Translations under genes and position numbers: made by a program
The notes under the pieces: generated by a model
Seen by the model: the letters and a program-made list of their open reading frames with translations, nothing else
Told to the model about the DNA's origin: nothing
Databases searched by the model: none
Origin: Bretschneidera sinensis
Taxonomy: Eukaryota > Streptophyta > Magnoliopsida > Brassicales > Akaniaceae
DNA length: 64,000 nucleotides
Assembly (NCBI GenBank): GCA_023935145.1
Contig: CM043705.1
Location: forward strand, 52,708,084 to 52,772,083
Direction of reading: 5' to 3'
Shown: piece by piece, positions 1 through 10,933 of the stretch
How positions within the stretch are numbered: position 1 is the first letter of the stretch
How the letters are laid out: the number at the start of each line of letters is the position of its first letter

Positions 1-589
1 ATATCCTTTCTATTTATTTATTATTTTACATATTTATGGTTACTGTTTATTTCTGGTGTTTATTTTGTTTTTCAGTCTTTATTTTTCAGGGACAACGCGT
101 ACTTCAGTTCAAGTTTGGGGGTATGCTATGAGCCATGCCAATCCATCTAGTTCTCCATCTCCCATGTTAACTCTTTTTATATTATTCACACATTGGGGAC
201 AATGTATAATTTAACTTTGGGGTATGGGAAACACATTACACACACTTTTTCTTAATTTGTTGTTGTTTTTTCTTCCTTTTAAAGAAAAGATAAATGCATC
301 TCATGTTATTTTGAAATTTTGGTTGATCTAAACAATTTCTGTGATGTGATGTCATTGGTGAGTTTAAAATTTTGAACACATGATCCAATGATAAAGTTTT
401 AAAATTTAGTTGCTTACTTTAGGCATTTGAGAATTCACATGTTTGATCTAATCTGACATGAGCATATAATTGTGTGGGGTATGACATTTGATTTTAATAT
501 GTATGTGTCCATGACTTAGCTAACTGGATGACTTGTTGGATAAACACTTTGGCATAGAAAAGTGTATATATATAATGATCATCAATAAA

Positions 590-757
590 CTTTCCACTGA
601 GTAACTGGATCTCTTGCCTCAGTAAGTAGTGAGTGTTCACGCCAAAAGGTAGGAATTTTATTCATAATGACCATTGAGAAACTTTCCGCTGAGTAACGGG
701 ACCTCTTGCCTCAGTAAACAGTGAGTGTTCATGTCAAAAGGTGGGAAGTTTGCTTGG
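590..757 (+). repeat. 92-bp direct repeat in Athila 3' region
   Basis: Two consecutive units begin at 599 and 691. Each contains 'gagtaac.gga', 'ctcttgcctcagtaa', 'agtgagtgttca' and 'caaaaggt.gga'. The same two-unit arrangement occurs in the other Athila-type 3' regions near 43.47-43.65 kb (reverse) and 51.96-52.13 kb, so it is an old structural feature of the family rather than a local duplication. Confidence 0.75.
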
Positions 758-929
758 TAGTAGTAAGGCCAGTTTAGTTTCGTAGCCTTTTTTACTCAAG
801 TTAGTAAGTCCTTATGGGTGTCTTTACACCTAATGCCCTAAAACCATCTGATTTAGGAGTCATTGACTCAACACTCGCTATATGGCTCAATTAGAAAGCT
901 TAAGGGAACTAAATATAGCAAAGCCTTAT

Positions 930-931
<2 letters not shown>

Positions 932-980
<49 letters not shown>
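932..980. repeat. (GA)n microsatellite
   Basis: An almost uninterrupted GA run of 49 bp lies within the Athila 3' non-coding region. Confidence 0.95.
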
Positions 981-987
<7 letters not shown>

Positions 988-1334
988 GAAAATAAACTAT
1001 GCCATTTTTGTTCATTCTGATGAGAAATTCGGTGAATCTTGAGATATGGAGACATTACACATTGGAGTTATTTGTAAGCTTCATTTTTATATGCTAATTC
1101 ACTTTACACTGAGTCAGACTTGTGATGCCTTAGCCTACCTTTTGTAAGTAATTAGATTTTAACATTTCTATTCATTACAAAAATGAGTTTATCTTTTTAA
1201 GCTTGCTCATGAATGAATATCATGGTTTTGTGTGCTACTTAAATTTTTGGATACCATGAGTGATGAACTTATCTTTATGCTTTTTGTTTTTCATTTAGTT
1301 TTTATTTTGTTTTGCTAAGGGACTAGCAAAATGT

Positions 1335-1349
1335 AAGTTTGGGGGTATT
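1335..1349 (+). other. polypurine tract of Athila element C
   Basis: 'aagtttgggggtatt' lies immediately before the TGATGAGTGCC start of the LTR, the position where plus-strand priming occurs in LTR retrotransposons. The same tract precedes the 3' LTR of element A at about 52676-52689. Confidence 0.7.
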
Positions 1350-1499
1350 TGATGAGTGCCAAATATTACGTATTTTGGACTCTTAATTTATATTTGTTAG
1401 CCTATGAATTTGTTACTTTGAGTTGTTTTACAGGTTTACAAGCACTTGGAAAGGAGTTTCACTAAATTGCTAGAATTTCCCATGTAGATCAGCCATCTT

Positions 1500-1871
1500 T
1501 GTGGATTAAACTATATTGGTTCAAAAAGAACCAGGATATGAGGAATATATGCTTGGAAAGATCCAGATGTCTATTTTCTGAGAAATTTTACGGCTTTTAA
1601 ATATGATTTTTCTAGAGAAAGTTATGACAGTTTTAGTAGATAAAGGTAAGGCTGTGCATGATTTCAGCGTGGCAGAAGTGATTTTTGTGGATTAAACCGT
1701 AATGATTCAGGAAAAACTAGGAGATGAGCCATATACGCTTGGAAAGATCCGGATGTCTATTTTCTGGGGAATTTTACGGCTCATAAATATGATTTTTCTA
1801 GAGAAAGTTATAGCAGTTTTAGTAAACAAAGGTCAGGCTATGTGGGATTTCAGCGTGGGCGGAAGTTTTGA
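1500..1871 (+). repeat. 186-bp tandem duplication inside LTR C
   Basis: Units 1500-1685 and 1686-1871 share 'tgtggattaaac', 'cttggaaagatcc', 'gatgtctattttctg' and 'tttttctagagaaagttat'. They have diverged by many point changes, so the duplication is old. Confidence 0.85.
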
Positions 1872-1978
1872 AGGGCATGTGAAGGCTTAAATCCCACATC
1901 CCACATTGGTTGGAAACAAATTCTAAATCCACACATCTCACATCGGATTGGAAACACATTGCACTCATGGAGTTCCCC

Positions 1979-1986
1979 TATAAAAG
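1979..1986 (+). promoter_or_regulatory. TATA box of LTR C
   Basis: TATAAAAG lies within the LTR, followed by 'ccccatttcac', which is the expected setting for the U3/R promoter of a retrotransposon. Transcription is inferred only. Confidence 0.5.
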
Positions 1987-2793
1987 CCCCATTTCACTTA
2001 ATCAAAAATGGTGCAATCTGGAGGACTTCTGCTAGCATTCTGGTGGATCTCGAAGGCTTTGCTACCAAGAGGGGAAGCACCGCATGACAGCTACAAGTGG
2101 AATCTCTTTATCCATGTATTTTTAGTTTCAATTTATTTTAAGTTTTAAAGTTTAAATGTTCAGCACTGTAATTGTGAAAATTATGTTCATAACTATACGA
2201 GGCTAAAATCTTCATCTAAGGTTGAAGATGAAGCCTCACCATTGTGTAGATATTATTTTCAGATATGTTCGTACAATTATGATATTTTAATATAAATGTT
2301 CTATTTCAATTGTTTGAGTAAACTCTTATGATTGATTGTTTTTAAATTTTCAAATTGGATATTCCTTGTGTTTTATCTACCGGATACGGCGGATCATTCA
2401 AATTAGATTGGATATCCATTATGATTTGTGAATTAAACAGATACATTTGATGGTTTTGGTTTAGTTTGGGTATTCACCGTGATTTGTAGAATGGCGGGTT
2501 CATGGAATGATTTGATAGATTATTTTTATATAGAACATGAAGATATATGATTTACTTTGGTGGGGTGGATTCAGAAAACCTTAGTGTTTTTATCAGTTGT
2601 TTTTAAATCAATTTAGTTTAGTTTATATTTCTTTGCAAGATACAATCCAAAATTCGGAACTAGGTTAAAATATGGTTAGTTTAGATAAAAATATATTTTC
2701 ACAATGCAATTCCCTATGGATTCGACCTCGCACCTGCACAACACTATATTGCAAACGACTCGTGTGCTTGCGAGTAATTTAAAACTTGCAACA

Positions 2794-3895
2794 TAGACCC
2801 AATCGACTAGGTTGTCTTTTAACCCATTTTTCATGTTTTTAAAACAGTTTTTGACTTAGAAACTTTTTGTATTATAGTTTTGTCAAAGTCTTTTGTAAAT
2901 TGAGCCATAGATCAAGCTAAATAATTGAATTTAGATATTTACAGGCTGATTCAATTACTTTAATGTCTATTCTAAATCTTCTGTCTTCTTTTGATGTCTA
3001 AATATGTTGAGTTCTTGCATCTTGTTTCTGAACTGAATGATTTTATGGCTTAAACACTTAGATAAAATTGTTAGTACAATTAGAGTGGTGTTTTGTCATT
3101 ATTAAAATCAAATATGGGTCAACACTAGTTTATTGTAAATAAAAAACCTTAGTCCTATTAGAATACTCTGATATACCTTAGTGCTATTAGGATACTCTTC
3201 TATAAATACCCTATAAATATTATCTTCTAATACTGCAATATTAAGTAGTCAGAATATACAAATCCTAAATTTATATTTCAATTCTTCAGGATCAAACCCT
3301 AAAACGAATAAATTATACCATTTGCTTGGTAAAAACAATAGTAGGATCGTGTACGTACAGTTGCTTAAAGAACATGAAATTAAAGATCGTGACTCTGACT
3401 AAGCTGCATTTTCCTGCAAAAGCAGAAGAAAAATATAAAAGAAGCTAACAAGTTGGAATTAGAAAGAAAAAAAGAAGAAGAAGAAGAAGAGAAGTTGATT
3501 GATTAAGGTGAAGTAGCAGCATATGTACAAAGAGCCTCTTAAAAGAGTGACTTGAGAACATAATGTGCATTAGAAACTAATTAATTAAAGCCAACCCATT
3601 TGTGTTCTTAGGTGGCACTCCTTTCAGGTTCAACCATCCGTTATACTCCTACTAGAATAAATTCAGATGAGGATAATAGATTCATTTTTCAAGGGCCTGA
3701 TATGATCTAAACACTTTATGTAACCATATGTGTCACTATGTGGTCATTCTAGCAACATATATCTTAACAATGTTCTCATCTTTGGAGGACATCAATTAAT
3801 TACCATAGAATTTACTTTCAGAAAAAAAAAATCAAAAAATACTTTCTAAAATGCAATCTTTTTTTTTACAAATTTAAAAAAAAAAAGTGACTCTC
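2794..3895. other. Intergenic; possible old LTR fragment
   Basis: No gene is visible. The segment at about 3069-3330 has LTR-like features: 'tgttagtacaatta', then 'tctataaataccctataaat' around 3200 and a U/T-rich tail. It may be a decayed copia-type solo LTR, but no target duplication was found. A short (AAG)n run lies near 3475-3492. Confidence 0.35.
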
Positions 3896-4019
3896 TTTTC
3901 ATAGGAGATAAGTCTATTTACACGGGACAGTCTTTGTAAAAAGAAAAAACCTTTTGACACCAAAAGTTCTCTTTTATATTAAAAGTTTTCGTGAAAACAG
4001 ACTTATCCCTTGCAAAAAG
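3896..4019. mobile_element. Palindromic MITE, copy 1
   Basis: A fold-back element of about 124 bp. The left arm has 'ggagataagtctatttacacg' minus its ends; the right arm has 'cgtgaaaacagacttatccc', so the arms are near-complementary. The loop contains 'ccttttgacaccaaaagtt'. A second member with the same layout is at 15896-16013. There is no coding capacity, and the superfamily was not determined. Confidence 0.6.
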
Positions 4020-4464
4020 CACCTAAAAAAAAACTAAAACTAACCTAGCTTACCCTTCTCTCTTTTACACCTCCTGCTCACGACATTATTGTCGTGTGCC
4101 CTTATGAGCCTTTTAGGTCATATAAGCCCAGAAACAGGAAACTACCATTTGTTGTACAAAATTTTCTCATTATGGTGCAGTGGTGTGTTGTAATTTGAGT
4201 CTATCAGATTCAGGAGTAGGCTTAATTTCTTTCTTGGCAAACACCATCAGTTTAAAATTATGTTTGTTGTGTACATAAATCTTTACACCGCTTGTGAATT
4301 TTGATTAATTGCATAACATTGTATAGATATTAGTTGTTGTTTAATTGTTATATACAAACTAATATTTTGAATCTTTGATTAATGACTTCTTCTTTTTTAT
4401 TAACAATAATATATTGATTTTAATATATTTTTATCTTTCATCCACTCACACAACAAATTTTTTT
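4020..4464. other. Intergenic, no gene seen
   Basis: AT-rich sequence without a supported open reading frame or recognised repeat. Confidence 0.5.
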
Positions 4465-5000
4465 ATTCATAAAAGAGTCGTTGACTTGATAAATCCATCT
4501 CAAGACTTTAAGGCACCCAAGTAGGTATATTTCACTTGAGAAAATGACTAATGAACATAGCTTACTGATTGATTAATGATCTAGCTAATGCATAGCCGTG
4601 CGAATTTTGGAAAATGAATTATAAACATATGGGGTTTCCATTGACAAGTCAAATGTATGTGGGTGCTACCTTCCTTATTCATAAGAGAGTTGTTAGTTTG
4701 AGAAACCAAATTCAAGACCGTAATGCACCCAAGTACATTTGACTTGAGATAATAACTAACAAACCTTAGTATGTGGATTGATTAATAACTTCTAGTTAAT
4801 GCATAATCGTGCGAGTTAATTGTAAAGAAAATTACAAACATAAGAGGGTTTCATGGACAAGTCAAATGTATTTGAGTGTCGCTTTTCTTATCCATTAGAG
4901 AGTTGTTGATCTAAGTAACCAAATTCAGGATCTTACTGCACCCAAATACATTTGATTTGGGACAATAACTATTGAGCGAAAAACTTATGGTTACATGTGT
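4465..5000. repeat. Tandem repeat, period about 212 bp, 2.5 copies
   Basis: Units start at 4465, 4677 and 4890 with 'attcataaaagag', 'attcataagagag' and 'atccattagagag'. Later blocks recur as well: 'gcacccaagta', 'gattgattaat', 'aatgcata.tcgtgcga' and 'gacaagtcaaatgta'. The units are diverged and contain no coding sequence. The third unit is incomplete. Confidence 0.8.
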
Positions 5001-5751
5001 AATCTATTTTATTGGATATTCAATTTAATAATGAAATTTCATTAATTGGTAATAACATGTGGATTTGTCATTATTATCTTTGTGTTGAATATTGATCATA
5101 TTTTAAGTCCAAAAAAGTCCTACTTGACATAGTATGATATATTACAACAAAAAAAAAAACACTTTAAGCAGGTTAACAATAACTATTGATTCTATTTTTA
5201 GATGAGAATCTCACTATGAAAAACACCGACTACATAGGATACAACTATAAAAAAATTCAAATTCATTGCCTATGTGTGAGGTGCTATTATAATGCAACAA
5301 ATTAACCATGTCTATTAGATTTATCTAGGGTGTGCTTGAGTTGGCTTGGATCATAATAGAGATCAACCTTAATCCAATCCATAAATTAATTTCCTCAGTC
5401 CAACTTATGACAGATTATTTAAATTTCAACCCCAATTCAAACTATGAAAAATTGGGTTGGTGTTGGGTTGTCTTGTGAAATTAAAATCATACTCAAATAA
5501 GTTGAATCGGATTAGACTGGATTAGATTATGATTTTTTATATTTCAAATACTGAATATTAAAAATAGAATTTTAAAAGTATCAAATTAACATATTCAAAT
5601 TTTAATGTCTATCGAACATTCAACTTCCAAAGGCCCAAAACATCTTACACAAATTCAAATTGCTAATTAGTAATATTGGTTATATACGAGTTCACGGATC
5701 ACGAGTTGAGTTAGAATTGACAAAACTTCAACCCTAATTCAACCTAATGTA
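5001..5751. other. Intergenic, AT-rich
   Basis: No gene is visible. About 5320-5745 contains repeated 'ttgggttg', 'caattcaa' and 'gagttgagttag' phrases that recall subterminal repeats of another small DNA transposon, but no convincing terminal repeats or target duplication were found. Confidence 0.35.
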
Positions 5752-6104
5752 GGAGAAAATTTACCTTCGAGTAGGATCAGTACACGTGGCGAATGATGAG
5801 GACAGTGAGGTCATCAAAGAGTCACGCAACTGAATGATAACATCTGGCAAAAGGGCACGGGAGTAATTTCATCACAAAACTGTTATAGCTAGTTGTCTTC
5901 CCACGCACCCATGCACGTCCATCCATACGCGATATTTTAGGGATCACGTCCCTCTCTTCTAAAAACACAAATGATTACAACAGCCAAAGGGGATTCCTTC
6001 ACATATGGTATATATAAAGAGCCCCAAGGTGCGCATTGTTCATTCACTATTCACTCTTTACACACCAACATTGCTTTCTCTACTGCTAAGGGTGGCAATT
6101 TTAG

Positions 6105-6345
6105 ACACGACACGTGAACCCAACACGACACGACACGAAATAAAACGTGTTAGTGTTGAGTATAATCGAGTTCGTGTCGTTATCGTGTCGACACGATTAT
6201 GCATGATTATGACACGGAATAATCGTGTCGTGTCGTGGGTTGACCCGCCAACCCGAAATGACACGATTATGAAACAATTAATGGGTCGCGAGTTGATGGG
6301 TCATGTTGACATGATTATAACCCATGACCTGTTTATGACCCATTT
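6105..6345. repeat. hAT left subterminal repeat array
   Basis: Repeated 'acacgacacg' and 'cgtgtcgtgtcg' units, plus 'gggttgacccgc' and 'atgggtcatg' phrases, are mirrored at 8720-9020. The arrangement fits subterminal transposase-binding sites. Confidence 0.75.
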
Positions 6346-7829
6346 AAAAAATTTATCTATTAAATTAAAAAAAACTTAGTATATATATAAATAAACCCTA
6401 AATTCATTTGCCTGTTTGGTCAACTCTCCTTGCACACCGCTCTCTCTCTCTTCCTTCATCTCTTATCACTTTCTCTTGGTTTGTGCTCGTCATCTCTCTC
6501 ATCACTCTGTCTCTGATCTCTTCTCCCTCTTTCTTTGTTGCCGCGCGCTGCCTTCATCTGTTACCTCAGCGTGAAAGTATATTTTTGAAGGAATTTTTTG
6601 TTGATTTTTTTAGGCATAATTCTCCAACCTTCTAACTCTATAAATACTGATTTAGTGTTTTTATTTTGTTGGTTTTTTCAGCACAAAAGGAGAGTGGAGA
6701 AAGAAGAGAATAAACACTAAAGATCTCAAGTGTTTTCTTCTAATTTCTTCGTGGAAATTTGAAGATAATACGAAGGAGCTCTAGATTTTAGGGTTTTATT
6801 TCTTCGTTAGTTTTTTGTAAATCAATGAGTTTGGGTTGGAATTTAGATTGGGAAAATTAGTGTTACTCTACTTTGAACCTCTGATTTCGGGTTACACTTG
6901 GCAAAGGAATTCTCTCGAAATTTAGAGAAGCTATCCTCTCTGCAGTCTGGTATAATTTCTCCCTCTGTGTTCGATTTGTCTCGTTGTGCATGTTGTGATG
7001 TGAGTTTGACTTGCCATTTGGTTCCTAAATGTTGTATAAATGCTTAGATATCTCTATACGAGTTACTGTGATGCATCCAGGATTTATTTGAGTATTTGGA
7101 TGACACTGTAGGGTGAAACGTGCATTAGAGTATGATGTCACTCTCTTCTTTGAGTCCTATATTTGAGTATAGTGATCTGAGCATTCAAAATCATTATTGT
7201 GTATCGTTGAAAAGAAACCAATACTCTGTATGAGCCATTTATCTCTGAAAATCCACATTAAACAGTCATCAATCTTTAAGTTTCTTGACAGATTCAATAC
7301 CTCTGTTCTCATCTCTAGCAGTAATTAAGTTTCAACTTGAAATTTATGGACCTTTTGAAAATGTCAAGCACTGTTTTCAAGATACATGTTCCATTGAACC
7401 AATTCGTTATCCGAGTCTCTATAAACAAGCACTAAACCAAATGATAAATCCAAAAATTTATCCATTAATATGGTCTTCGAGTCTTTCAAGTATGCTGTAA
7501 TATTGTGGCAAATTGAATTAAAGAGGAAAAGGTATAATAGTGAGGTTTAGACTATAGAGATGGTTTTTCCCCCCTATATCTGTTGGATTCATTGCCTATG
7601 CTAAGGATCATTGAAAAATTTAACATATGATTATGCATGTCACTTATATGATACTAGTAAATAGGCCATTAATAAAACTCTATTTTCACTTATAGATTTG
7701 TATTTTCTATTTATACCATTGCAAGACTCAGATATCTCCCTATTCTCTTGGAATGTATGATATATATTTTTAATATTTATACATATTTTGATATTTTTGG
7801 TATCTTGTGTTTTGAAGCAAATTATCAAT

Positions 7830-8463
7830 ATGAGTTCTCAATCACTAGCTCAAAAGGTAACAAGAAGGGCAAAGAGAGAAACTACTTAACTTGGACTTTT
7901 GATATGGACAGTGCATTATCTAGTGTAATGATAGAGCAAATGAATCTTGGTCATAGATTAGATGGTAAACTTATTCGGAAAACAGTTGTTGACTGCTACT
8001 ATTAATACTTTGAAAGAGCGAGTGGGTAAAATTGTGACAAAATAAAATGTCCATTCTCCACTGCTTGCCATTGATGACTTGCAAACTGTTGACTGGCAAT
8101 AATTATGGTTATTTTGGAATGAAACATTGGTGTTTACTCTTATTGGTTGTATGGAGAACAAGGTAACAAATAATCACAAATAATATTATTGAACTGACCA
8201 TGCTAATATTTTTATTTGTATTTCTAATTTCTCTTTAAGTGTTTTTTTGCTTATACCTTATTATATTCAAATTTGCAAAGACTCGTGGCTTACTTGTTTT
8301 AACATTTGTTTTATTTTTTATTTTTGTAGAAATGGCCGCAAAAGCAATGGAGGAGCTTACTTCTGATGTAATGGATATGGATATGAATATGAATGTGAAT
8401 ATGAATGAGAATAAATCATTTCCACCTCTATCCGAGGGTTCTGCTACTAATTTGGTTGGCTAA
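7830..8463 (+). pseudogene. Myb/SANT-like domain gene fragment inside the hAT element
   Basis: An ATG at 7830 opens a short MSSQS start. About one base is then missing before the main frame, which reads ...YLTWTFDMDSALSSVMIEQ and then GHRLDGK; this is the pattern of the plant Myb/SANT-like DNA-binding domain (WT..MD..L..v..eQ...G....G). The frame stops at about 8005, but the adjacent frame continues with TLKERVGKIV, as the family would, so a second frameshift is present. A further stretch at 8331-8463 follows an AG acceptor and encodes a Met/Asp/Asn-rich tail ending in TAA. The region at 6400-6950 looks like a transcribed leader (pyrimidine-rich, then an 'agggttttatttcttcg' phrase). It is probably a captured host gene that has decayed. 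The exact parent gene is unknown. Confidence 0.55.
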
Positions 8464-8719
8464 TGTTGTAATATTATGTATTTGTAATTTGATGGCTTAT
8501 GAGTTATGACTTATGGTGTTATTGTTTCTTTTTTTTTCTTTTTTTTTTTTTGCTTATGGTTTAACCATTATGGATAATAGTTGACAATATAATGTTTATG
8601 TTATTAATTAGATTTTTTTTTATGTATATTTGGATTATGAATATGTTGAAATTTGGATTATGAATGATTAGATGATAACTTATATTTGCTTATGTAATAA
8701 ACAAGTCATGGTGGGTTAA

Positions 8720-9028
8720 TCATGTCGTGTTGTCATGTCGTGTCGTGTCGGATTATGAAAAATTAGGCGTGTCGTGTTGTCGTGTCGGGTCTAACATGAC
8801 CCGTTTGTTAAACGGGTTAAGCGTGTCGTGTCGTGTCGTGCCGTGTCGGGTCTAAAACGACCCATTTATTAAACAGATTAAGCGTGTCGTGTCGTGTTAT
8901 CCGTTTAATAATCGTGTCGTGTTTGTGTTGGGTTTTCTTGACACGATTAATAATCGTGTCGTGTTCGTGTCGACCCATTTAGTGTTATACTCAACTTTGA
9001 CACGACACGAACACGATCCGTCAGCCCG
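8720..9028. repeat. hAT right subterminal repeat array
   Basis: At least ten 'cgtgtcg' copies with interspersed 'gggtctaa.atgaccc' blocks lead into the right terminal repeat. The array is longer than the left one, a common asymmetry in such elements. Confidence 0.75.
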
Positions 9029-9200
9029 AATTGCCACCCCTATCTACTGCTATCCCCTTTTATCATCTATAGTAAAAGGCTAACTTAGGCATCAGAAAAT
9101 CTTCGGAAGCACCACCCCCTCTCTCCCTCTAATAACCTTTAGATTACGGTCATCAATTTCGTATGTGCAGATAAAGTGCCTCATCCCCATCACTCAGTGG

Positions 9201-9454
9201 TAACACAACCAAAGTTAAAGTTTAAATTGAGATTGTTCTGATTTTAATTCAACTTAATTTTGGAAAATCTTAACTTTAATTTGCTCCTAAGTCCAGTTTA
9301 GATTACGGTAGCTTACACAAGTTGCACCTTATGGTTATAGAGAAATTAATAAGTTGTCCAAAAATTGGACCAAAGGAAGGAGAAAAGTATACAGTTGACA
9401 AAGCCACAAGAAACGTTAGGCAGGCTAATAACCAACTGTCCTTTTTCCATTAGC
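9201..9454. other. Intergenic, no gene seen
   Basis: AT-rich sequence between the LTR-like block and the inverted repeat. No supported feature. Confidence 0.4.
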
Positions 9455-9718
9455 TACGAATTTACTTTTCTCTTTAAATAGGATTCTTAAAAATCTTAAA
9501 TTTTTAGTTGGGATTGCTTCAAACTTATTTACTAAAATAATGTTTTTTTCACACCATTAAATAAAAATAAATTAAATTAAATTATATCAATAATCTTTTT
9601 ATATTATCATATCCCTAAAAAACCTATCTCTGCAAAGTCTATAACCCTCACTTCTTTAACCCCATCTCCTTTATCTAGTGCACCCCTTTTATGACAAAGG
9701 AAATTACTGACAACAAGA
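9455..9718 (+). repeat. Left arm of a long inverted repeat
   Basis: This arm matches the reverse complement of 15433-15708 over about 260 bp with many substitutions. Shared blocks include 'aacttatttactaaaat', 'aacctatctctgc/acc', 'aagtctataacc', 'caccccttttatgacaa' and 'acaagag'. The pair may be the terminal inverted repeats of a DNA transposon (Mutator-like is possible, given the length). No target duplication was identified. Confidence 0.7.
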
Positions 9719-10234
9719 GATGAGAGAACTGGTAAATAACATTGAATTATGATTGCAAAGGATATGAACATAATACCCAACTGAGCACTTTGTCTAGCCT
9801 CTTACTAATCACTTTTGGTTACTGATCCTCACACCAAAATTTATGGTGGTATTTGGCAATTAAAAAGCTAATTATATACACATGATTGCTAGTCATTAGT
9901 TCAATAGTTCTGTAATTTTTTGAACTTAGGATTTTCATAAATAATTTAGGCGCACTTAAAAGGTTTCTTAATTCATTTATAGCTAACTATAAATGCCTTT
10001 GCATGGTCAGGTCTTTAATTTACAACCCAACAAACAAAACTAACTCAGGCTCTCAAACAAGATAACCACTAACTGATTTTAGAAGAATCAGACTAAAAAA
10101 AAGTAAGTGAAAATGTAGAGAAAGATAGATGGGTGAATCACTCACGAGCAACTTGAACTACCTTTTTCCCAGTCCCACCGCCACAAAATAAGTTGCTTCA
10201 AGAGCTGCAGTGCCTCTCACAAGGCCTCCCCCCC
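9719..10234. other. Interior between inverted-repeat arms; possible gene fragment
   Basis: This is the interior left of Copia-1. Near 10158-10234 the minus strand has a short GC-richer stretch that could read as coding in two frames (one contains RPCERHCSS, then a stop, then FCGGGTGKKVVQVARE). It could be a captured exon fragment. It is too short to assign, and the copia insertion cuts it. Confidence 0.3.
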
Positions 10235-10739
10235 AGGTGGAGACAAGGCCATGTGTCTCCATCATTATTGTCAAACTCATCATTAATTCTGCAGCCTTGG
10301 ACTCATTTATTGTGAGAAGGACAGGCCATGTAAATATACAGCTGCTTATTAAATAGCCGCACATCAATTAATTCTACAGTCTTTGATTCATTAATTGTGA
10401 GAAAGACAGGCCATGTGAAGTAGTCGCAGATCAATTAATGCACAACTGCTTTCTATGCTTATCGGTGCCGCTTGCTTGCCTATAAATTGGCATTAGTTCT
10501 AAAGATAAATGTAGAGTAGAGAAGAGAAGAAAATATTGAGAGAGATAAGTGTGTCTTGTAAAAAAAATCAAGTGTGTGGTTTTGTAACAGAGCACCTCTC
10601 TGATTTTTCTCTGGGGTTTTGCCAAAATAGTAAAATACTTTGGGTGTGAGGAGTAGGAACATTGTCGAACCTCGTTAAATCTCTTTGTTCAATTCTTTGT
10701 GTGTGCGCGTTGTTCGAATTCTTGCTATTTTCCTTAACA
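10235..10739 (+). mobile_element. Copia-1 5' LTR
   Basis: It aligns with 14905-15432 and ends ...CCTTAACA. The expected TGTTAAAGG start is replaced by a C run. A segment of about 90 bp with 'attctgcag/attctacag', 'ttattgtgagaa' and 'gacaggccatgt' is present twice (near 10282 and 10370), as in the other LTR. Substitutions, counted by eye, amount to several percent, so the insertion is not recent. Confidence 0.88.
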
Positions 10740-10741
10740 AC

Positions 10742-10753
10742 TGGTATTAGAGC
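10742..10753 (+). other. Primer-binding site of Copia-1 (tRNA-iMet)
   Basis: TGGTATTAGAGC lies 2 bases after the LTR; the usual plant copia site is TGGTATCAGAGC, complementary to the initiator methionine tRNA 3' end. One base is changed. Confidence 0.88.
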
Positions 10754-10933
10754 GTTTGGTGATAAATTTTTTTCTGCTTTTTTTGTGAGGTTACTATTCA
10801 CATGAATAGTGAATTTTGTGAATAGTGAAATTCTGTCGGTGGTACCGATTCATCGGCAATGGTGTTCTAATACACGGAAGTTCGTAGGAATTGTCAGAAA
10901 AGATCTAGAGAAAGTCATATTCGAGTGGAAGCA

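Larger units (their letters stand above)
1..2793 (+). mobile_element. 3' portion of an Athila-type Ty3 retrotransposon (element C)
   Basis: The first 1349 bases are non-coding and match, block by block, the 3' untranslated regions of two better-preserved Athila-like elements in this window (51277-52689 on + and 42921-44532 on -). Shared blocks include a phrase with 'cattggggacaatgt', a 92-bp direct repeat and a terminal 'aagtttgggggtat' polypurine tract. An LTR of about 1.44 kb follows directly. Because the internal sequence lies upstream and no primer-binding site follows, this is the 3' LTR of an element whose body lies left of the window. No coding sequence remains. Assignment to Athila rests on similarity to elements A and B, which have the tRNA-Asp primer site. 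Confidence 0.75.
1350..2793 (+). mobile_element. Athila-type LTR (element C, 3' LTR)
   Basis: The repeat begins TGATGAGTGCC just after the polypurine tract and ends ...TTGCAACA at 2793, giving TG...CA termini and about 1444 bp. It contains a TATA box (1979-1986) and an internal 186-bp duplication. Near the 3' end is 'attcgacctcgcacctgcac', comparable to 'tgatcttgcattcgcacac' in the LTRs of elements A and B. The 3' boundary is inferred from the CA terminus; there is no second LTR in the window to confirm it. Confidence 0.7.
6087..9042. mobile_element. Non-autonomous hAT-type DNA transposon, 2956 bp
   Basis: The terminal inverted repeats are TAAGGGTGGCAATT at the left and AATTGCCACCCCTA at the right; the left end has one mismatch to the usual TAGGGGTGGCAA of plant hAT elements. 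The element is flanked by a perfect 8-bp target duplication, tctactgc, at 6079-6086 and 9043-9050, the length expected for hAT. Both subterminal regions are dense in CGTGTCG and its complement, likely transposase-binding repeats. No hAT transposase (BED finger or hATC domain) is visible. The interior instead holds a broken Myb/SANT-like gene with a leader-like 5' region. The boundaries are near-certain; mobilisation in trans is inferred. Confidence 0.9.
5752..9200 (+). mobile_element. LTR-like sequence interrupted by the hAT element
   Basis: If the hAT element is removed, 5752-6086 joins 9043-9200 into an LTR-like block. It starts 'tgtaggagaaaat', has a strong TATA box (TATATAAA at about 6010), then 'gagccccaaggtgcgcattg', and later 'ggctaacttaggcatc', a phrase typical of the R/U5 part of plant LTRs. 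Only one copy is present, so it may be a solo LTR. The outer boundaries are uncertain. Confidence 0.35.

Noticed and set aside
6005..6379. Plus-strand 124-codon frame over the hAT left end
   Set aside because: It crosses the TSD and subterminal repeats, so it cannot be a host gene; composition follows the acacgacacg array.
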